From Pseudoxanthomonas japonensis (lineage in GTDB: Bacteria; Pseudomonadota; Gammaproteobacteria; Xanthomonadales; Xanthomonadaceae), in contig NZ_PDWW01000004.1 in NCBI RefSeq assembly GCF_010093445.1, forward strand, positions 154,843 through 218,842: a stretch of DNA of 64,000 nt. The letters are read 5' to 3'. Position numbers and translations under genes: made by a program. The notes below the pieces were generated by a model. That model was not told where the DNA came from. It did not search any database and was given only the letters and a program-made list of their open reading frames with translations. Positions 8,073-17,997 of the stretch are shown here, piece by piece; position 1 is the first letter of the stretch, and each line of letters begins with the position of its first letter.

Positions 8073-9866
8073 ATGCGTCGTCGTGAACTGCTGGTCGGCG
8101 CCGTGGCGCTCGGCATGACGTGGCCTCTGGCCGCGCGCATGGCCAGTTCGATTCCTGTCTCCGACACGACGGGGGATGCACCCGCCGAGGACGTCCGTCT
8201 GGCGGACCTGCTGCAACGCCACGCCCAAGCACTGCAGGCAGAGGAGGGTGGGCCGGACCGTCTGGCCGATTATTCGCTGGCCGCACGCGCGCGTCACCGA
8301 CAGGCGACGGCGCGGCGCCTGGATGAACTGAGGGGGATCGACCGTGCCGCACTTTCGGCCGCCGCTTCCCTGGACTACGACACGGCCCGCTTCGTCTACG
8401 AGACGATGGCAGACCAGTACGGACGCTACGGCTTCTCCGACCTCAACCTGCGACCCAGCCCCTATGTCGTCAGCCAGATGAACGGTGCCTACTTCTGGCT
8501 GCCAGACGGCATCGGCGGACGCTCGCCCATGAAGGACGCGGAAGATGCCGACCGCTATCTGGACAGGCTGGGCCAGTTTGCCGTGGCCTTGGACCAGGAG
8601 ACCGAACAGATCCGCCACGACGCGGGCCTGGGTGTCATCCCCCCTGACTTCATCCTGGCCAAGACCCTGAAGCAGCTCGCGACCTTGCGCGATGCTGCGC
8701 CGACCCGCAATGCACTGACGACGTCGGCGCTCGCGCGTGCACGCGATGGCGGTATTGCCGATCTGGACCGACGCGCCTCGGCGATCTTCGTCGAGCGTAT
8801 CGTGCCTGCCCTGCAACGCCAGAGCGAGGCGCTCGCGGTCTTGCTGCCCCGCGCCGACGATCGGGCGGGCATCTGGGCCAAGCCCGATGGTGAGGCCTAC
8901 TACGCCTCGGCTCTGCATTCGAACACCACGGCCCGCCATGCACCGGGCGACTTGCATCAACTTGGCCTGGCCTGGGTGGCGGAACTGTCCGCCGAGATCG
9001 ATCGGCTGCTGCGTGCACAGGGGCTGGCCCGCGGATCGGTGGGCGAGCGCATGGCCGCCCTGGATCGCGATCCGCGCTTCCTCAAGCCTGATACGGACGC
9101 GGGGCGCCAAGCGATCATCGACTACGCCAGCGCACACCTGGATCGGATCAAGGGCCTGCTGCCGCGTGGTTTCCACGTGATTCCGGACCGACCGGTCGAG
9201 GTGCAGCGTGTCTCGCCCGCGATCCAGGACGGCGCGCCGGGTGCCTTCTACAGCGCCAGCAGCGACCCCGCCCAGCCCTCGATCATCTACCTCAACCTGC
9301 GCTCGGTCGCGGAGAACGCTCTGTGGCGCATCCCGACCCTGCTGCACCATGAAGGGATACCCGGGCACCATTTCCAGGACAGTGTGCTGCGCGGGGCGGG
9401 TGGACTGTCCCTGTTCCGGCGAACGGTGCGTTTCTCGGCCTGGACCGAGGGTTGGGCCCTGTATGCCGAACAATTGGCGGATGAGGTCGGTGCCTATGAG
9501 AGTGATCCGGTCGGGCGTATCGGCTATCTGCAGGGCCAGCTGTTCCGTGCCTGCCGCGTCGTCGTCGACACAGGCATCCACCACGCGCGCTGGACCCGCC
9601 AACAGGCCATCGACTGGATGGTGGCCAACGCTGGCGAGCATCCCGACGCTGCCGAGCGCGAGATCGACCGCTATTGCGTTTACCCGGGGCAGGCGTGCAG
9701 TTTCATGGTGGGCAAGCAACAGATAGTGACTACGCGCGAGAAGACCCGACAGCGCCTGGGGACGCGGTTCGACGCACGCGCCTACAACGACTTCATCCTG
9801 GCTTCTGGCCCGCTTCCGATGGAAGTCCTCGATGGGGCAGCGGCGCTGATGGCTGGAGTCACCTGA
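8073..9866 (+). CDS. DUF885 family metallopeptidase paralogue (probable Tat signal)
   Basis: A 597-residue paralogue of the preceding gene. The zinc motif H-H-E-G-I-P-G-H-H-F begins near His425-426, almost the same position as in its neighbour, and is followed by T-E-G-W-A-L-Y-A-E and Y-P-G-Q-A. The N-terminus M-R-R-R-E-L-L-V-G with a hydrophobic stretch looks like a twin-arginine signal, whereas the neighbour has an ordinary Sec signal. The ATG at 8073 is preceded by a strong GGAGGTG ribosome site at 8060-8066; a TTG at 8058 is an unlikely alternative. Divergence between the two copies is substantial, so the duplication is old. Confidence 0.83.
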   Translation: MRRRELLVGAVALGMTWPLAARMASSIPVSDTTGDAPAEDVRLADLLQRHAQALQAEEGGPDRLADYSLAARARHRQATARRLDELRGIDRAALSAAASLDYDTARFVYETMADQYGRYGFSDLNLRPSPYVVSQMNGAYFWLPDGIGGRSPMKDAEDADRYLDRLGQFAVALDQETEQIRHDAGLGVIPPDFILAKTLKQLATLRDAAPTRNALTTSALARARDGGIADLDRRASAIFVERIVPALQRQSEALAVLLPRADDRAGIWAKPDGEAYYASALHSNTTARHAPGDLHQLGLAWVAELSAEIDRLLRAQGLARGSVGERMAALDRDPRFLKPDTDAGRQAIIDYASAHLDRIKGLLPRGFHVIPDRPVEVQRVSPAIQDGAPGAFYSASSDPAQPSIIYLNLRSVAENALWRIPTLLHHEGIPGHHFQDSVLRGAGGLSLFRRTVRFSAWTEGWALYAEQLADEVGAYESDPVGRIGYLQGQLFRACRVVVDTGIHHARWTRQQAIDWMVANAGEHPDAAEREIDRYCVYPGQACSFMVGKQQIVTTREKTRQRLGTRFDARAYNDFILASGPLPMEVLDGAAALMAGVT

Positions 9867-9965
9867 GCGCCGCGACATGAAAGCGGGTGAATGAGATCGC
9901 TGAGCCTGCAAGGGTGGTGGCAGATCATCGGCCAGGTGAATCGTGTGGCGGTGAGCCGCGCATGC

Positions 9966-9971
9966 GACAAT
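9966..9971 (+). promoter_or_regulatory. probable -10 element of rnpB
   Basis: GACAAT lies five bases before the start of the predicted P1 helix of RNase P RNA, the right place for a -10 box. The -35 region 17 bases upstream (GTGTGG) is a poor match, so the assignment rests mainly on position. Confidence 0.45.
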
Positions 9972-9975
9972 GCCC

Positions 9976-10331
9976 GCGGCGGAGCCGGCCAGACAGTCGC
10001 GTCATTGGAAACAATGCCGAGGAAAGTCCGGGCTCCACAGGGCACGGTGCCAGGTAACGCCTGGGCGGCGCGAGCCGACGGAAAGTGCAACAGAAAGATA
10101 CCGCCTAAGACTGCTTCGGCAGGACGGCAAGGGTGAAATGGTGCGGTAAGAGCGCACCGCGAGTCCGGCAACGGACCGGCACGGCAAACCCCACCGGGAG
10201 CAAGACCAAATAGGGAGGCTATGCTGCAGCCCGCAGTGTCTCCGGGTAGGTTGCTTGAGCGTAACGGTGACGTTGCGCCTAGAGGAATGACTGTCCACGA
10301 CAGAACCCGGCTTACCGGCCGGCTCCGCCGC
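9976..10331 (+). ncRNA. rnpB: RNase P RNA (M1 RNA), bacterial class A
   Basis: About 356 bases that contain the universal class A core: CAGACAGTCGC near the 5' end, GAGGAAAGTCCGGGCTCC, a GGTGCCAGGTAACGCCTGG hairpin, AGTGCAACAGAAAG, GGGTGAAA, GGTGCGGTAAGAGCGCACC, GGAGCAAGACCAAATAGG and the 3' block ACGACAGAACCCGGCTTA. The ends pair as a perfect 15-bp P1 helix (9976-9990 with 10317-10331), which fixes the boundaries. This is the catalytic subunit that trims the 5' leader from precursor tRNA. It sits alone on the plus strand between the DUF885 pair and a convergent NRDE gene. The mature ends may be a few bases inside the stated limits. Confidence 0.95.
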
Positions 10332-10361
10332 TTTCCAAAGCGCCATCGGCGCTTTGGAAAG
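10331..10361 (+). terminator. perfect 14-bp hairpin directly after rnpB
   Basis: CTTTCCAAAGCGCC (10331-10344) pairs perfectly with 10348-10361 across a three-base ATC loop. It abuts the P1 helix of RNase P RNA and is the most likely 3' processing or termination signal. There is no T-tract after it, so it is not a classical intrinsic terminator. Confidence 0.55.
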
Positions 10362-10362
10362 C

Positions 10363-10457
10363 CCCAAGGTTTGCGGCGCAAACCTTGGGCCCCAGGCCGT
10401 TGGCCTCCATACCCCCGCTCGCGCTTCGCGCTCGCCGCCCCCTGACTCAGGGGGCGG
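10363..10457. repeat. string of perfect inverted repeats behind rnpB
   Basis: Three further perfect palindromes follow the first hairpin: CCCAAGGTTTGC/GCAAACCTTGGG (12 bp, loop GGC, 10363-10389), AGGCC/GGCCT (10394-10406) and CCGCCCCCTGA/TCAGGGGGCGG (11 bp around a single C, 10435-10457). With the hairpin at 10331 they fill nearly the whole 126-base stretch. The arms share no sequence with each other, so this is not one repeat copied several times. They separate convergent rnpB and the NRDE gene and could block transcription from both sides. Confidence 0.7.
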
Positions 10458-10484
10458 GTAAAGCAGCGCAGGGACACGTCTCTT

Positions 10485-10508
10485 GTGGGAGCGACGTGAG
10501 TCGCGATC
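10485..10508 (+). repeat. REP element, family A variant
   Basis: A further copy of the element at 1905, reading GTGGGAGCGACGTGAGTCGC onward. The head is GTGG instead of GTAG. It lies just downstream of the NRDE gene stop at 10535. Confidence 0.75.
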
Positions 10509-10534
10509 GCGGCGTTTCAGCTGTCGGGCGCTCG

Positions 10535-11305
10535 TTACGCACCAGCCCCGATCCTCAGCGTCGTCTCCCCCTCAAACACCCCCTCCGGCCCGAATCTGCG
10601 CTCGCTGATCCAGCCGTGGCCGGCATGGTCGACGGCGATCAGGGTGCTGGCGCGGGTGCCATAGCGCTCGCCGCGGATGAAGGCGGGGGACAGCATGCGC
10701 TCGAGGTCGATGCCGACGCCCGTGTCGGGCAGGTGCTCATCCGGCGCAGGGGTCTCGTCCGTCAGCGCGGCCCACAACGGCCCCACATCGTCCCTCTCCG
10801 ATGCCACCCAGCCGGCCAGCCGTTCCTTCAACGCCATCGTCTTCGGCCAGGGCTCGTCGAGGTCGCCGTTGGACAGGGCATGCACTCCGGGCGCGAGCGT
10901 GATCCGGCGCGGCGTCGGGTAGTTGCTGAGGTATTCGCAGTCCGTCTCGTCGGCCAGCAGCAGGTTGAAGGGGGCGAACACTTCCGCGGCCACCAGCAGT
11001 CCGGTCGCCCGGTGGTCCACGCTGTCCGGTGATTGCAGGAACCCCGCCGGCAACTGGCCGCGGGAGGGAGCGCCCGGCACCTGGATGGCCGGGTCGCGCA
11101 CGTTGGTCACCACCGCCACCCGGCCACCGGCCTCGACGCCTGCCCAGGTGCCACCCGATTGCAGATCCTGCCCCGCCATCAGGTGCGGCGACATCGCCCA
11201 GTGGGCGAGCGGGGCGGTGGGGCGGGCATGGAACTCGTCGCGGTTGCCGGCCAATAGCAGGCGCCAGCGCGGGTGGACCTTCCAGGCGAGGGCAACGAGG
11301 CACAT
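10535..11305 (-). CDS. NRDE / TANGO2 family protein
   Basis: A 256-residue protein beginning M-C-L-V-A-L-A-W, in which Cys2 is the conserved residue exposed after methionine removal, followed by the family's name-giving N-R-D-E motif near residue 22 and a G-G-T-W-A-G-V block. The fold is related to N-terminal nucleophile hydrolases; eukaryotic TANGO2 relatives are linked to haem and lipid handling, but the bacterial role is unknown. The ATG at 11305 is chosen because it places Cys at position 2; the upstream in-frame extension lacks family features. It is convergent with rnpB and divergent from mraZ. Confidence 0.85.
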   Translation of the reverse strand: MCLVALAWKVHPRWRLLLAGNRDEFHARPTAPLAHWAMSPHLMAGQDLQSGGTWAGVEAGGRVAVVTNVRDPAIQVPGAPSRGQLPAGFLQSPDSVDHRATGLLVAAEVFAPFNLLLADETDCEYLSNYPTPRRITLAPGVHALSNGDLDEPWPKTMALKERLAGWVASERDDVGPLWAALTDETPAPDEHLPDTGVGIDLERMLSPAFIRGERYGTRASTLIAVDHAGHGWISERRFGPEGVFEGETTLRIGAGA

Positions 11306-11514
11306 GGGCCGATTCTGGCCCCCCGGTTTGCGCAGTTCCACTCCTGCCGGCGGGTCAGCATCGGCCTTCATGTGAAACGACGGTCACCTCACTGAATCGT
11401 TCCTCAATCTCAAAATTTGAGACGAAACAGCAACTTGTGGATAAGGCTTGAACAAGTCTCTGAAGTTTGTTGCAAGCCATTGATCCGCCAAGTGATTTCA
11501 GGTCGTTCTTCCTG

Positions 11515-11542
11515 TTGACAACCCTGTGCGCGCTGCTAAGGT
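11515..11542 (+). promoter_or_regulatory. sigma70-type promoter of the dcw cluster (Pmra)
   Basis: A consensus -35 box TTGACA at 11515-11520 is followed after 16 bases by TAAGGT at 11537-11542. The start of transcription would fall in the MraZ boxes just downstream, which fits autorepression by MraZ as shown in Escherichia coli. It is the only recognisable strong promoter before the run of overlapping dcw genes. Confidence 0.65.
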
Positions 11543-11585
11543 GGGCAACAGAGGGAAAACCGGGTTTTCAGTGGTTTTTCGTGGT
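11541..11585 (+). promoter_or_regulatory. MraZ operator: five boxes with a 10-bp period
   Basis: Five pentamers start at 11541, 11551, 11561, 11571 and 11581: GTGGG, GAGGG, CGGGT, GTGGT and GTGGT, each separated by exactly five bases. MraZ, a ring-forming AbrB-fold protein, is known to bind repeated GTGGG-like boxes with five-base spacers that overlap its own promoter. The first box overlaps the -10 element. The last two boxes are weaker matches. The array ends 39 bases before the mraZ start. Confidence 0.7.
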
Positions 11586-11624
11586 TCAATTGATCGCTAA
11601 TGAGTGTCGGGAAGGGCAGGGGCT

Positions 11625-12071
11625 GTGTTTCAGGGTGAGACCGCCATCACAGTGGACGACAAGGGACGGCTCGCGGTGCCCACCGCGTACCGCGACCTCG
11701 TCGCGCGCGAGTGCGGCAACCGCCTGGTGATCACCTACAACCCCTTCGAAGGCGGCAGCCTGTACCTGTACCCCGAGAAGGTCTGGCAGCGCGTCCGCGA
11801 CGACGTCAGCAAGCTGCCCAGCACCCAGAAGGCGCACCGCAGCCTGCAGCTGAAGCTGATCGGTGCTGCCTCGCCGGTCGAACTGGACGGCAACGGCCGC
11901 ATCAGCATTCCGGCCAGCCATCGCAGCGCGGTCGGCATCGAGAAGAAGGCCGTGCTGCTCGGCATGGGCGAGAAGTTCGAACTCTGGAGCGAACAGGCGC
12001 ACCACGCGCAGATCCGTCAGACCCTCACTGACGATGATCTGAGCGCACACATGCTCGAGCTGCGCTTGTGA
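11625..12071 (+). CDS. mraZ: transcriptional regulator MraZ
   Basis: A 148-residue protein with two SpoVT/AbrB-like domains. The first begins [19 protein letters not shown], the second has [14 protein letters not shown] near residue 85. MraZ represses the dcw operon from repeated boxes upstream of its own gene, and such boxes are present here. The GTG at 11625 is chosen over GTG 11604 because the family starts directly at the F-x-G segment and an AGGGG ribosome site precedes it. The stop overlaps the rsmH start by four bases (GTGA), so rsmH translation is coupled. Confidence 0.93.
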   Translation: MFQGETAITVDDKGRLAVPTAYRDLVARECGNRLVITYNPFEGGSLYLYPEKVWQRVRDDVSKLPSTQKAHRSLQLKLIGAASPVELDGNGRISIPASHRSAVGIEKKAVLLGMGEKFELWSEQAHHAQIRQTLTDDDLSAHMLELRL

Positions 12072-13036
12072 CCCGGGGTGACGGCAAGCGGCAGTCCGCG
12101 CCGGCCGGTCACCTCCCAGCGCTGCACTTGCCGGTGTTGTACACGCAGGTCATGGAAGGGCTGCAGGTGAAAGAGGACGGTACCTATCTGGACGGCACCT
12201 TCGGGCGTGGAGGCCACGCGCGCGGCGTGCTGCAACACCTCGGCCCGGGAGGCCGGCTGCTGGTGATGGACAAGGATCCCGACGCGATCGCACATGCCGA
12301 ACAGATGTTCGCGGGCGATGCGCGCGTGTCGATCTTCCGCGGCAGCTTCGCCTCGCTCGCGCAGTGGAACGAAACCGCCGCCGGCCTCGACGGCGTGCTG
12401 CTCGACCTGGGCGTGTCGTCGCCGCAGCTGGACGTGGCCGAGCGTGGCTTCAGCTTCGGCAAGGACGGTCCGCTCGACATGCGCATGGATCCAGACTCCG
12501 GCGAGAGCGCGGCCGACTGGATCAATCGCGCCGACGAGCGCGACATCGCCGACGTCCTGTGGACCTACGGCGAAGAAAAGCAGAGCCGCCGCATCGCGCG
12601 CGCCATCGTCGCCCGCCGCGCCACCCAGCCGTTCACCCGCACCGCCGACCTGGCCGCCGTGATCGCCTCGGTGATGCCGCGCGGCGAGAAGATCCATCCG
12701 GCCACGCGCAGCTTCCAGGCCATCCGCATCCATATCAACCGCGAACTGGCGGACCTGGAAGCCGGGCTGGACGCGGCGCTGTCGCGGCTCAAGGTCGGCG
12801 GCCGGCTGGCGGTGATCAGCTTCCACTCGCTGGAAGACCGCATCGTCAAGCAATTCATCAACCGGCACGCCAAGGCGCCGCCGGCCAACCGCCGCCTGCC
12901 CGTGGCGATCGACTTCACCCCGACCCTGCGCGCCATCGGCAGCGGGCAGAAGGGCGAAGCCGACGAGGTGTCCTCCAACCCGCGCGCCCGCAGCGCCGTG
13001 CTGCGGGTGGCCGAGAAGCTGGAGGTGGCCGCATGA
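12068..13036 (+). CDS. rsmH: 16S rRNA (cytosine1402-N4)-methyltransferase RsmH
   Basis: A 322-residue SAM methyltransferase (older name MraW) that methylates N4 of C1402, the same nucleotide that RsmI in this window 2'-O-methylates. Motifs are H-L-P-V-L-Y near the start, D-G-T-F-G-R-G-G-H (SAM motif I) near residue 43, [10 protein letters not shown], and [19 protein letters not shown] start at 12068 overlaps mraZ by four bases; the stop overlaps the ftsL ATG as ATGA. Confidence 0.96.
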   Translation: MTRGDGKRQSAPAGHLPALHLPVLYTQVMEGLQVKEDGTYLDGTFGRGGHARGVLQHLGPGGRLLVMDKDPDAIAHAEQMFAGDARVSIFRGSFASLAQWNETAAGLDGVLLDLGVSSPQLDVAERGFSFGKDGPLDMRMDPDSGESAADWINRADERDIADVLWTYGEEKQSRRIARAIVARRATQPFTRTADLAAVIASVMPRGEKIHPATRSFQAIRIHINRELADLEAGLDAALSRLKVGGRLAVISFHSLEDRIVKQFINRHAKAPPANRRLPVAIDFTPTLRAIGSGQKGEADEVSSNPRARSAVLRVAEKLEVAA

Positions 13037-13296
13037 GCCGCTTCCTGATCCTCGTGCTGGTGCTGGCCAACATCGCCTCGGCGATCGGCGTGGTCTATGC
13101 GCGCCACCGCCACCGCGTGCTGTTCGACGAAGTGACGCGCCTCGAGCGCGCACGCGACGAACTGAACGTCGAGTTCGGCCGTCTGCAGCTCGAACAGGCC
13201 ACGGTCGCCGAAGCCACCCGCATCGACCAGGTCGCGCGCGTGCGCCTGGGCATGAAGTTTCCGGAAGCGACCGACATCGTGGTGATCCGCCCATGA
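13033..13296 (+). CDS. ftsL: cell division protein FtsL
   Basis: An 87-residue bitopic membrane protein: residues about 4-20 form one transmembrane helix ([12 protein letters not shown]), and residues about 30-65 form a leucine-zipper-like periplasmic coiled coil ([19 protein letters not shown]). FtsL works with FtsB and FtsQ to activate the FtsWI septal synthase. The identification rests on topology, length and position between rsmH and ftsI. Both neighbours are joined by four-base ATGA overlaps. Confidence 0.92.
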   Translation: MSRFLILVLVLANIASAIGVVYARHRHRVLFDEVTRLERARDELNVEFGRLQLEQATVAEATRIDQVARVRLGMKFPEATDIVVIRP

Positions 13297-15140
13297 ATGC
13301 CGCGCCCGCCAAGAACCGCAACCGCGCGCGCTTCAACCTGCGCGGCCGCCTGGCGCTGGTGCTCGGTGCGATGGGCCTGTGCTCGGTCAGCCTGGTCGGG
13401 CGCGCGGCGTACGTGCAGCTGATCAACCACGATTTCTACCAGCGCCAGGGCGATGCACGCTTCCTGCGCGAGATCCCCATCCCGACCTCGCGCGGCATGA
13501 TCACCGACCGCAACGGCGAGCCGGTGGCGGTGTCGTCGCCGGTGGAATCGGTGTGGGGCAATCCGCAGGAACTGCTGAAGACGCCCGACCGCCTGCCGGA
13601 ACTGGCGCAGGCGCTGGGCGTGCCGCTCGATCACCTGAACAACCGCCTGTCGCAGAAGGCCGACAAGGAATTCCTGTACCTCAAGCGCCGGATCAATCCG
13701 GACGAGGCGCAGAAGATCCTCGCGCACAAGATTCCCGGCGTGTTCTCGCAGCGCGAGTTCCGTCGCTTCTACCCGCAGGGGCCGGCGATGGCCCACGTGC
13801 TGGGCTTCACCAATATCGACGACCGCGGGCAGGAAGGGCTGGAACTGGCGTTCGACGAATGGCTCAGCGGGACGCCGGGCGCGCAGAAGGTGATCCGCGA
13901 CAACCGTGGCCGCATCGTCGAGAACGTGGACCTGATCCGCTCCGCGCAGCCGGGCAAGGACCTGACGCTCAGCATCGACCGCCGCATCCAGTACCTGGCG
14001 CACCGCGAGCTGCGCAATGCATTGCTCGCGCACCAGGCCAGCAGCGGCTCCATCGTCATCATGGACGTGGCCACCGGCGAAGTGCTGGCGATGGCCAACC
14101 TGCCGACCTACAACCCCAACGCGATCGACCGGGTGAAGCCGGATGCGCGCCGCAACCGCGCGCTGACCGACATGATCGAGCCGGGCTCGACCATGAAGCC
14201 GCTGACCGTGTCCACGGCATTGAAGGCCGGCGTGGTCGCCCCGTCGACGCTGATCAATACCAATCCGGGCTACCTGGCGTTGAACAGCCGCTACACGATC
14301 CGCGACGTGCCGCGGAACAACGGCGTGCTGACGGTCACCGGCGTGATCACCAAGAGCTCGAACATCGGCTCGATCAAGATCGCCGAGAAGCTGCCGAACG
14401 CCTATTTCTACGAAAGCATCCACAGCTTCGGCTACGGCCAGAAGCCGGGCAGCGGCTTCCCGGGCGAGTCCGCCGGCATGCTGGCGCCGCCGGACCGCTG
14501 GAACGGCCTGCAGAAGGCGACGATGTCGTACGGCTACGGCCTGGCGGTCACACCGCTGCAGATCGCGCGTGCGTACTCGGCGCTGGGCAACGGCGGCAAG
14601 CTGGTGACGCCGACGTTCGTGAAGGGCCAGCGCGGCGAAGCGCCGCAGGTGCTGGACCCGGCCATCGCGCACGAAGTCGTCGGCATGATGGAAACCGTGG
14701 TGACGCAGGGCGGCGCCAAGCGCGCCGGCGTGCTCGGTTACCGTGTGGCCGGCAAAACCGGTACCGCACGCATCGCCTCGGGCGGCGGCTACGCGAAGGG
14801 CCGCTACGCGTCGTTCTTCGCCGGCCTGGTGCCGGCCAGCAACCCCCGTTTCGCCGCCGTCGTGGTGATCAACGATTCGCAGGAAGGCGGCTACTACGGC
14901 GGTCTGGTCGCGGCCCCCGTGTTCCATGACGTGATGGACGGGACGTTGCGCCTGATGGACGTGCCGCCGGACGATATCGAGTCCTGGCTCGCCGCACAGG
15001 CCAAGAACACGCACAAGCCCGGGGCGGCAGCGCCGGCTGCCGCGCCGACCCCCATCGCCGATGACGTCATCGACACGACGGACCCGTCCGCGTTCGATGC
15101 GCCGCAGGCCGCCTTGCCGGCGACGGGGGCGACGCGATGA
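13293..15140 (+). CDS. ftsI: septal peptidoglycan transpeptidase FtsI (PBP3)
   Basis: A 615-residue class B penicillin-binding protein with an N-terminal transmembrane helix (about residues 20-38), a pedestal domain and a transpeptidase domain. The catalytic triad motifs are intact: S-T-M-K at Ser299, S-S-N at 355-357 and K-T-G at 488-490. It cross-links septal peptidoglycan together with FtsW, also encoded in this cluster. The C-terminus carries an alanine/proline-rich tail of about 50 residues after the domain. The start overlaps ftsL and the stop overlaps murE, each by four bases. Confidence 0.97.
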   Translation: MNAAPAKNRNRARFNLRGRLALVLGAMGLCSVSLVGRAAYVQLINHDFYQRQGDARFLREIPIPTSRGMITDRNGEPVAVSSPVESVWGNPQELLKTPDRLPELAQALGVPLDHLNNRLSQKADKEFLYLKRRINPDEAQKILAHKIPGVFSQREFRRFYPQGPAMAHVLGFTNIDDRGQEGLELAFDEWLSGTPGAQKVIRDNRGRIVENVDLIRSAQPGKDLTLSIDRRIQYLAHRELRNALLAHQASSGSIVIMDVATGEVLAMANLPTYNPNAIDRVKPDARRNRALTDMIEPGSTMKPLTVSTALKAGVVAPSTLINTNPGYLALNSRYTIRDVPRNNGVLTVTGVITKSSNIGSIKIAEKLPNAYFYESIHSFGYGQKPGSGFPGESAGMLAPPDRWNGLQKATMSYGYGLAVTPLQIARAYSALGNGGKLVTPTFVKGQRGEAPQVLDPAIAHEVVGMMETVVTQGGAKRAGVLGYRVAGKTGTARIASGGGYAKGRYASFFAGLVPASNPRFAAVVVINDSQEGGYYGGLVAAPVFHDVMDGTLRLMDVPPDDIESWLAAQAKNTHKPGAAAPAAAPTPIADDVIDTTDPSAFDAPQAALPATGATR

Positions 15141-16621
15141 GGCGGATGATGGCCCTTGCCGAACTGCTGCCCGACGTCGACGTGCCGCGCGACATCGTCG
15201 TGCGCGGGTTGACGCTGGACAGCCGCAGCGTGCAGTCGGGCGATGCCTTCGTCGCCATCGCCGGCTTCGGCGCGCACGGCCTGAATTTCGCCGCGCAGGC
15301 GAAGGAGAACGGCGCCAGCGCGATCCTGTTCGAACCGCCGGTGCCGGACGGGCTGGAAGCGCCGCGCGATGCGATCGCCGTACCCGGCCTGCGTGCGCGC
15401 ATGGGCACGATGGCGGACCGCTTCCATGCCGCGCCGTCGCACGACATGAAGATGGTCGGCGTCACCGGCACCAACGGCAAGACCTCGACCGTGCAGCTGC
15501 TGGCGCAGGCCTGGCACCTGCGCGGCGTGCGCTGCGCGACCGTCGGCACGCTCGGCGCCGGCATGTACGGCGAAGTGGTGCCGACCGGCTTCACCACGCC
15601 GCTGGTGCTGCAGATGCACGCGCTGCTGGCGCAGTTCCGCGATGCGGGCGCCAAGGCCGTCGCGATGGAAGTCAGTTCGCACGCGCTCGACCAGGGGCGC
15701 GTGGACGCGGTGCATTTCGATGTCGGCGTGTTCACCAACCTCACCCGTGACCACCTGGACTATCACGGCGACATGGAGCGCTACGGCGCCGCCAAGTCGC
15801 TGCTGTTCTCGCGCGAGGGCCTGAAGGCCGGCGTGGTCAATCTCGACGATGCTTACGGTCGCGAACTGTTCGCGCGCCTGTCGCATGGGCTGCAGCGCAT
15901 CGGCGTGACTTCACGCGGGCAGGGCGACGCCGTCGTGCGCGCGGACGCGCTGCGTCTGGACGGCAACGGCATCGCCTTCGATCTGGCCATCGGCGACGAC
16001 CTGCAGCCGGTGCAGTCGCGCCTGCTGGGCCGCTTCAACGTGGACAACCTGCTCGCCGTGGCTGGCGTGCTGCATGCGCTGGGCGACACGACGGCCGAGA
16101 TCGCACGCACGCTGTCGCGGCTGGCACCGATCCATGGCCGCATGAACCGGCTCGGCGGCGACAGCGATGCGGCGGGCAACCGTCGCCCGCTGGTCGTCAT
16201 CGACTACGCGCATACGCCGGACGCGCTGGAACAGGCACTGGCCAGCCTGCGCGACCACGTGCAGGGCCGGCTGATCTGCGTGTTCGGCTGCGGCGGCGAC
16301 CGTGACACGGGCAAGCGCCCGCAGATGGCCGCCATCGCCGAGCGCCTGGCGGACGTGGTGCTCGTCACCGACGACAATCCGCGCACCGAGGACGGCGACC
16401 GCATCGTCGCCGACATCATGGCCGGCTTCGCGACGCCGGATGCGGTCCTCGTGCAGCGCGACCGCGCGCAGGCGATCGCGCAGGCGGTCGCGCAGGCCGG
16501 ACCCGACGACATCGTGCTGGTGGCGGGCAAGGGTCACGAGCCCTACCAGGACATCCACGGCGTGAAGCATCCGTTCGACGACACCGCCGTCGCGCGGCAG
16601 GCCCTGGAGGACCGTCGATGA
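15137..16621 (+). CDS. murE: UDP-MurNAc-L-Ala-D-Glu:meso-diaminopimelate ligase MurE
   Basis: A 494-residue Mur ligase. The ATP loop [10 protein letters not shown] lies near residue 109, and the D-D-N-P-R motif near 413 marks specificity for meso-diaminopimelate rather than lysine, as expected for a Gram-negative. It adds the third residue of the peptidoglycan stem peptide in the cytosol. The frame overlaps ftsI and murF by four bases on each side. Confidence 0.97.
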   Translation: MRRMMALAELLPDVDVPRDIVVRGLTLDSRSVQSGDAFVAIAGFGAHGLNFAAQAKENGASAILFEPPVPDGLEAPRDAIAVPGLRARMGTMADRFHAAPSHDMKMVGVTGTNGKTSTVQLLAQAWHLRGVRCATVGTLGAGMYGEVVPTGFTTPLVLQMHALLAQFRDAGAKAVAMEVSSHALDQGRVDAVHFDVGVFTNLTRDHLDYHGDMERYGAAKSLLFSREGLKAGVVNLDDAYGRELFARLSHGLQRIGVTSRGQGDAVVRADALRLDGNGIAFDLAIGDDLQPVQSRLLGRFNVDNLLAVAGVLHALGDTTAEIARTLSRLAPIHGRMNRLGGDSDAAGNRRPLVVIDYAHTPDALEQALASLRDHVQGRLICVFGCGGDRDTGKRPQMAAIAERLADVVLVTDDNPRTEDGDRIVADIMAGFATPDAVLVQRDRAQAIAQAVAQAGPDDIVLVAGKGHEPYQDIHGVKHPFDDTAVARQALEDRR

Positions 16622-17997
16622 AGCGGCTTCCCCTTTCCCTGCTTGCGCACTGGGCGGGCGGCGAACTGCTGGGCGACGACCTGGTGATCGGTTCGCTGAC
16701 CCACGACACCCGCGCGCTGGTGCCCGGCAGCCTGTACGTCGCGCTGCGCGGCGAGCGCTTCGACGGCCACGACTTCGCCTACGACGCCTCGATGCGCGGC
16801 GCCGCCGCGGTGCTGGTCGACCACGAAGTGAAGGTCGACGTACCCCAGGTGGTGGTGCCGGATACGTTGCTGGCGCTGGCGCGCATCGCCGCCGGCCTCC
16901 AGCGCGACCGCGTGGAGAAGGCGGTTGCCATCACCGGCAGCAACGGCAAGACCTCGGTGAAGACGCTGGTAGTGTCGATCCTGCAGCGCGCCGGCGTCAC
17001 CTACTTCAACCCGGGCAACCGCAACAACGAGATCGGCCTGCCGATGGCCGTCATCGACGGGCCGGACGACGCCGACTTCTCGGTCTACGAGATGGGCGCG
17101 GGCAAGCCGGGCGACATCGCCTACCTGACCGACATCGTCACCCCGGAAGTGGCGCTGGTGAACAACATCGCCGCCGCGCACCTGGAGCGCATGGGCACGC
17201 TGATGGGCGTGGCCGAGACCAAGGGTGCGATCTACGACGCACTGCCGGCCGACGGCACGGCGGTGATCAACGCCGACGACGCCTTCGCCGAGTACTTCGC
17301 CAGCCGCGTGCCCGACCGCCGCATCCTGCGTTTCGGCCTGGAGGCGACCGCCGACCTGACCGCGCGCGACATCCGCGCGACCGCGGACGGCTCGGACTTC
17401 GTGCTGGTGGCGCCGCACGGCGAGGTCGCGGTCGAACTGCACCTGCCGGGCCGCCACAACGTGCTCAACGCACTCGCCGCCGCCGGCATCGCAATGGCGT
17501 GCGGCGTGTCGCTCGCCATCATCGCCGAGGGCCTGTCGGCCGCGCAGCCGGTCGCCGGTCGCCAGATCGCGCACACGCTGCCGAACGGCGCGGTGGTGAT
17601 CGACGACAGCTACAACGCCAATCCCGGTTCGCTGGCCGCGGCCATCGACACGCTCGCGGCTGCGAGCAAACAGGGGGGTGGCGAGGGCTGGCTGGTGCTG
17701 GGCGACATGCGCGAGCTGGGCGCCGATGAGGAAGTGCTGCACGCCGACATGGGCATGCGCGCGAAGAACGCCGGCCTGCGTCGCCTCTACACGCTGGGCC
17801 CGCTCAGCGCCGCCGCCGCCGCCGCCTTCGGCGAAGGCGCGCATTCATTCCAAGACCACGCCTCGCTGGCCGACGCCCTGCGCGCCGACCTGCGGGCCGG
17901 CGTGCGCTGTCTGGTCAAGGGGTCGCGCGGCAGCGCGATGGACCGGATCGTCGCCGCCCTGCTGTCCACCGGGGAGGACGCATCGCATGCTGCTTGA
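16618..17997 (+). CDS. murF: UDP-MurNAc-tripeptide:D-Ala-D-Ala ligase MurF
   Basis: A 459-residue Mur ligase with the ATP loop [12 protein letters not shown] near residue 103 and [10 protein letters not shown] near 280. It adds D-Ala-D-Ala to the UDP-tripeptide, completing the cytosolic precursor that MraY then transfers to lipid. Length is typical. It overlaps murE by four bases and runs 11 bases into mraY. Confidence 0.96.
   Translation: MKRLPLSLLAHWAGGELLGDDLVIGSLTHDTRALVPGSLYVALRGERFDGHDFAYDASMRGAAAVLVDHEVKVDVPQVVVPDTLLALARIAAGLQRDRVEKAVAITGSNGKTSVKTLVVSILQRAGVTYFNPGNRNNEIGLPMAVIDGPDDADFSVYEMGAGKPGDIAYLTDIVTPEVALVNNIAAAHLERMGTLMGVAETKGAIYDALPADGTAVINADDAFAEYFASRVPDRRILRFGLEATADLTARDIRATADGSDFVLVAPHGEVAVELHLPGRHNVLNALAAAGIAMACGVSLAIIAEGLSAAQPVAGRQIAHTLPNGAVVIDDSYNANPGSLAAAIDTLAAASKQGGGEGWLVLGDMRELGADEEVLHADMGMRAKNAGLRRLYTLGPLSAAAAAAFGEGAHSFQDHASLADALRADLRAGVRCLVKGSRGSAMDRIVAALLSTGEDASHAA

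Noticed and set aside
13095..15014. 639-codon open frame antisense to ftsI
   Set aside because: Shadow of ftsI codon bias, with His/Arg-rich translation and no family motif.
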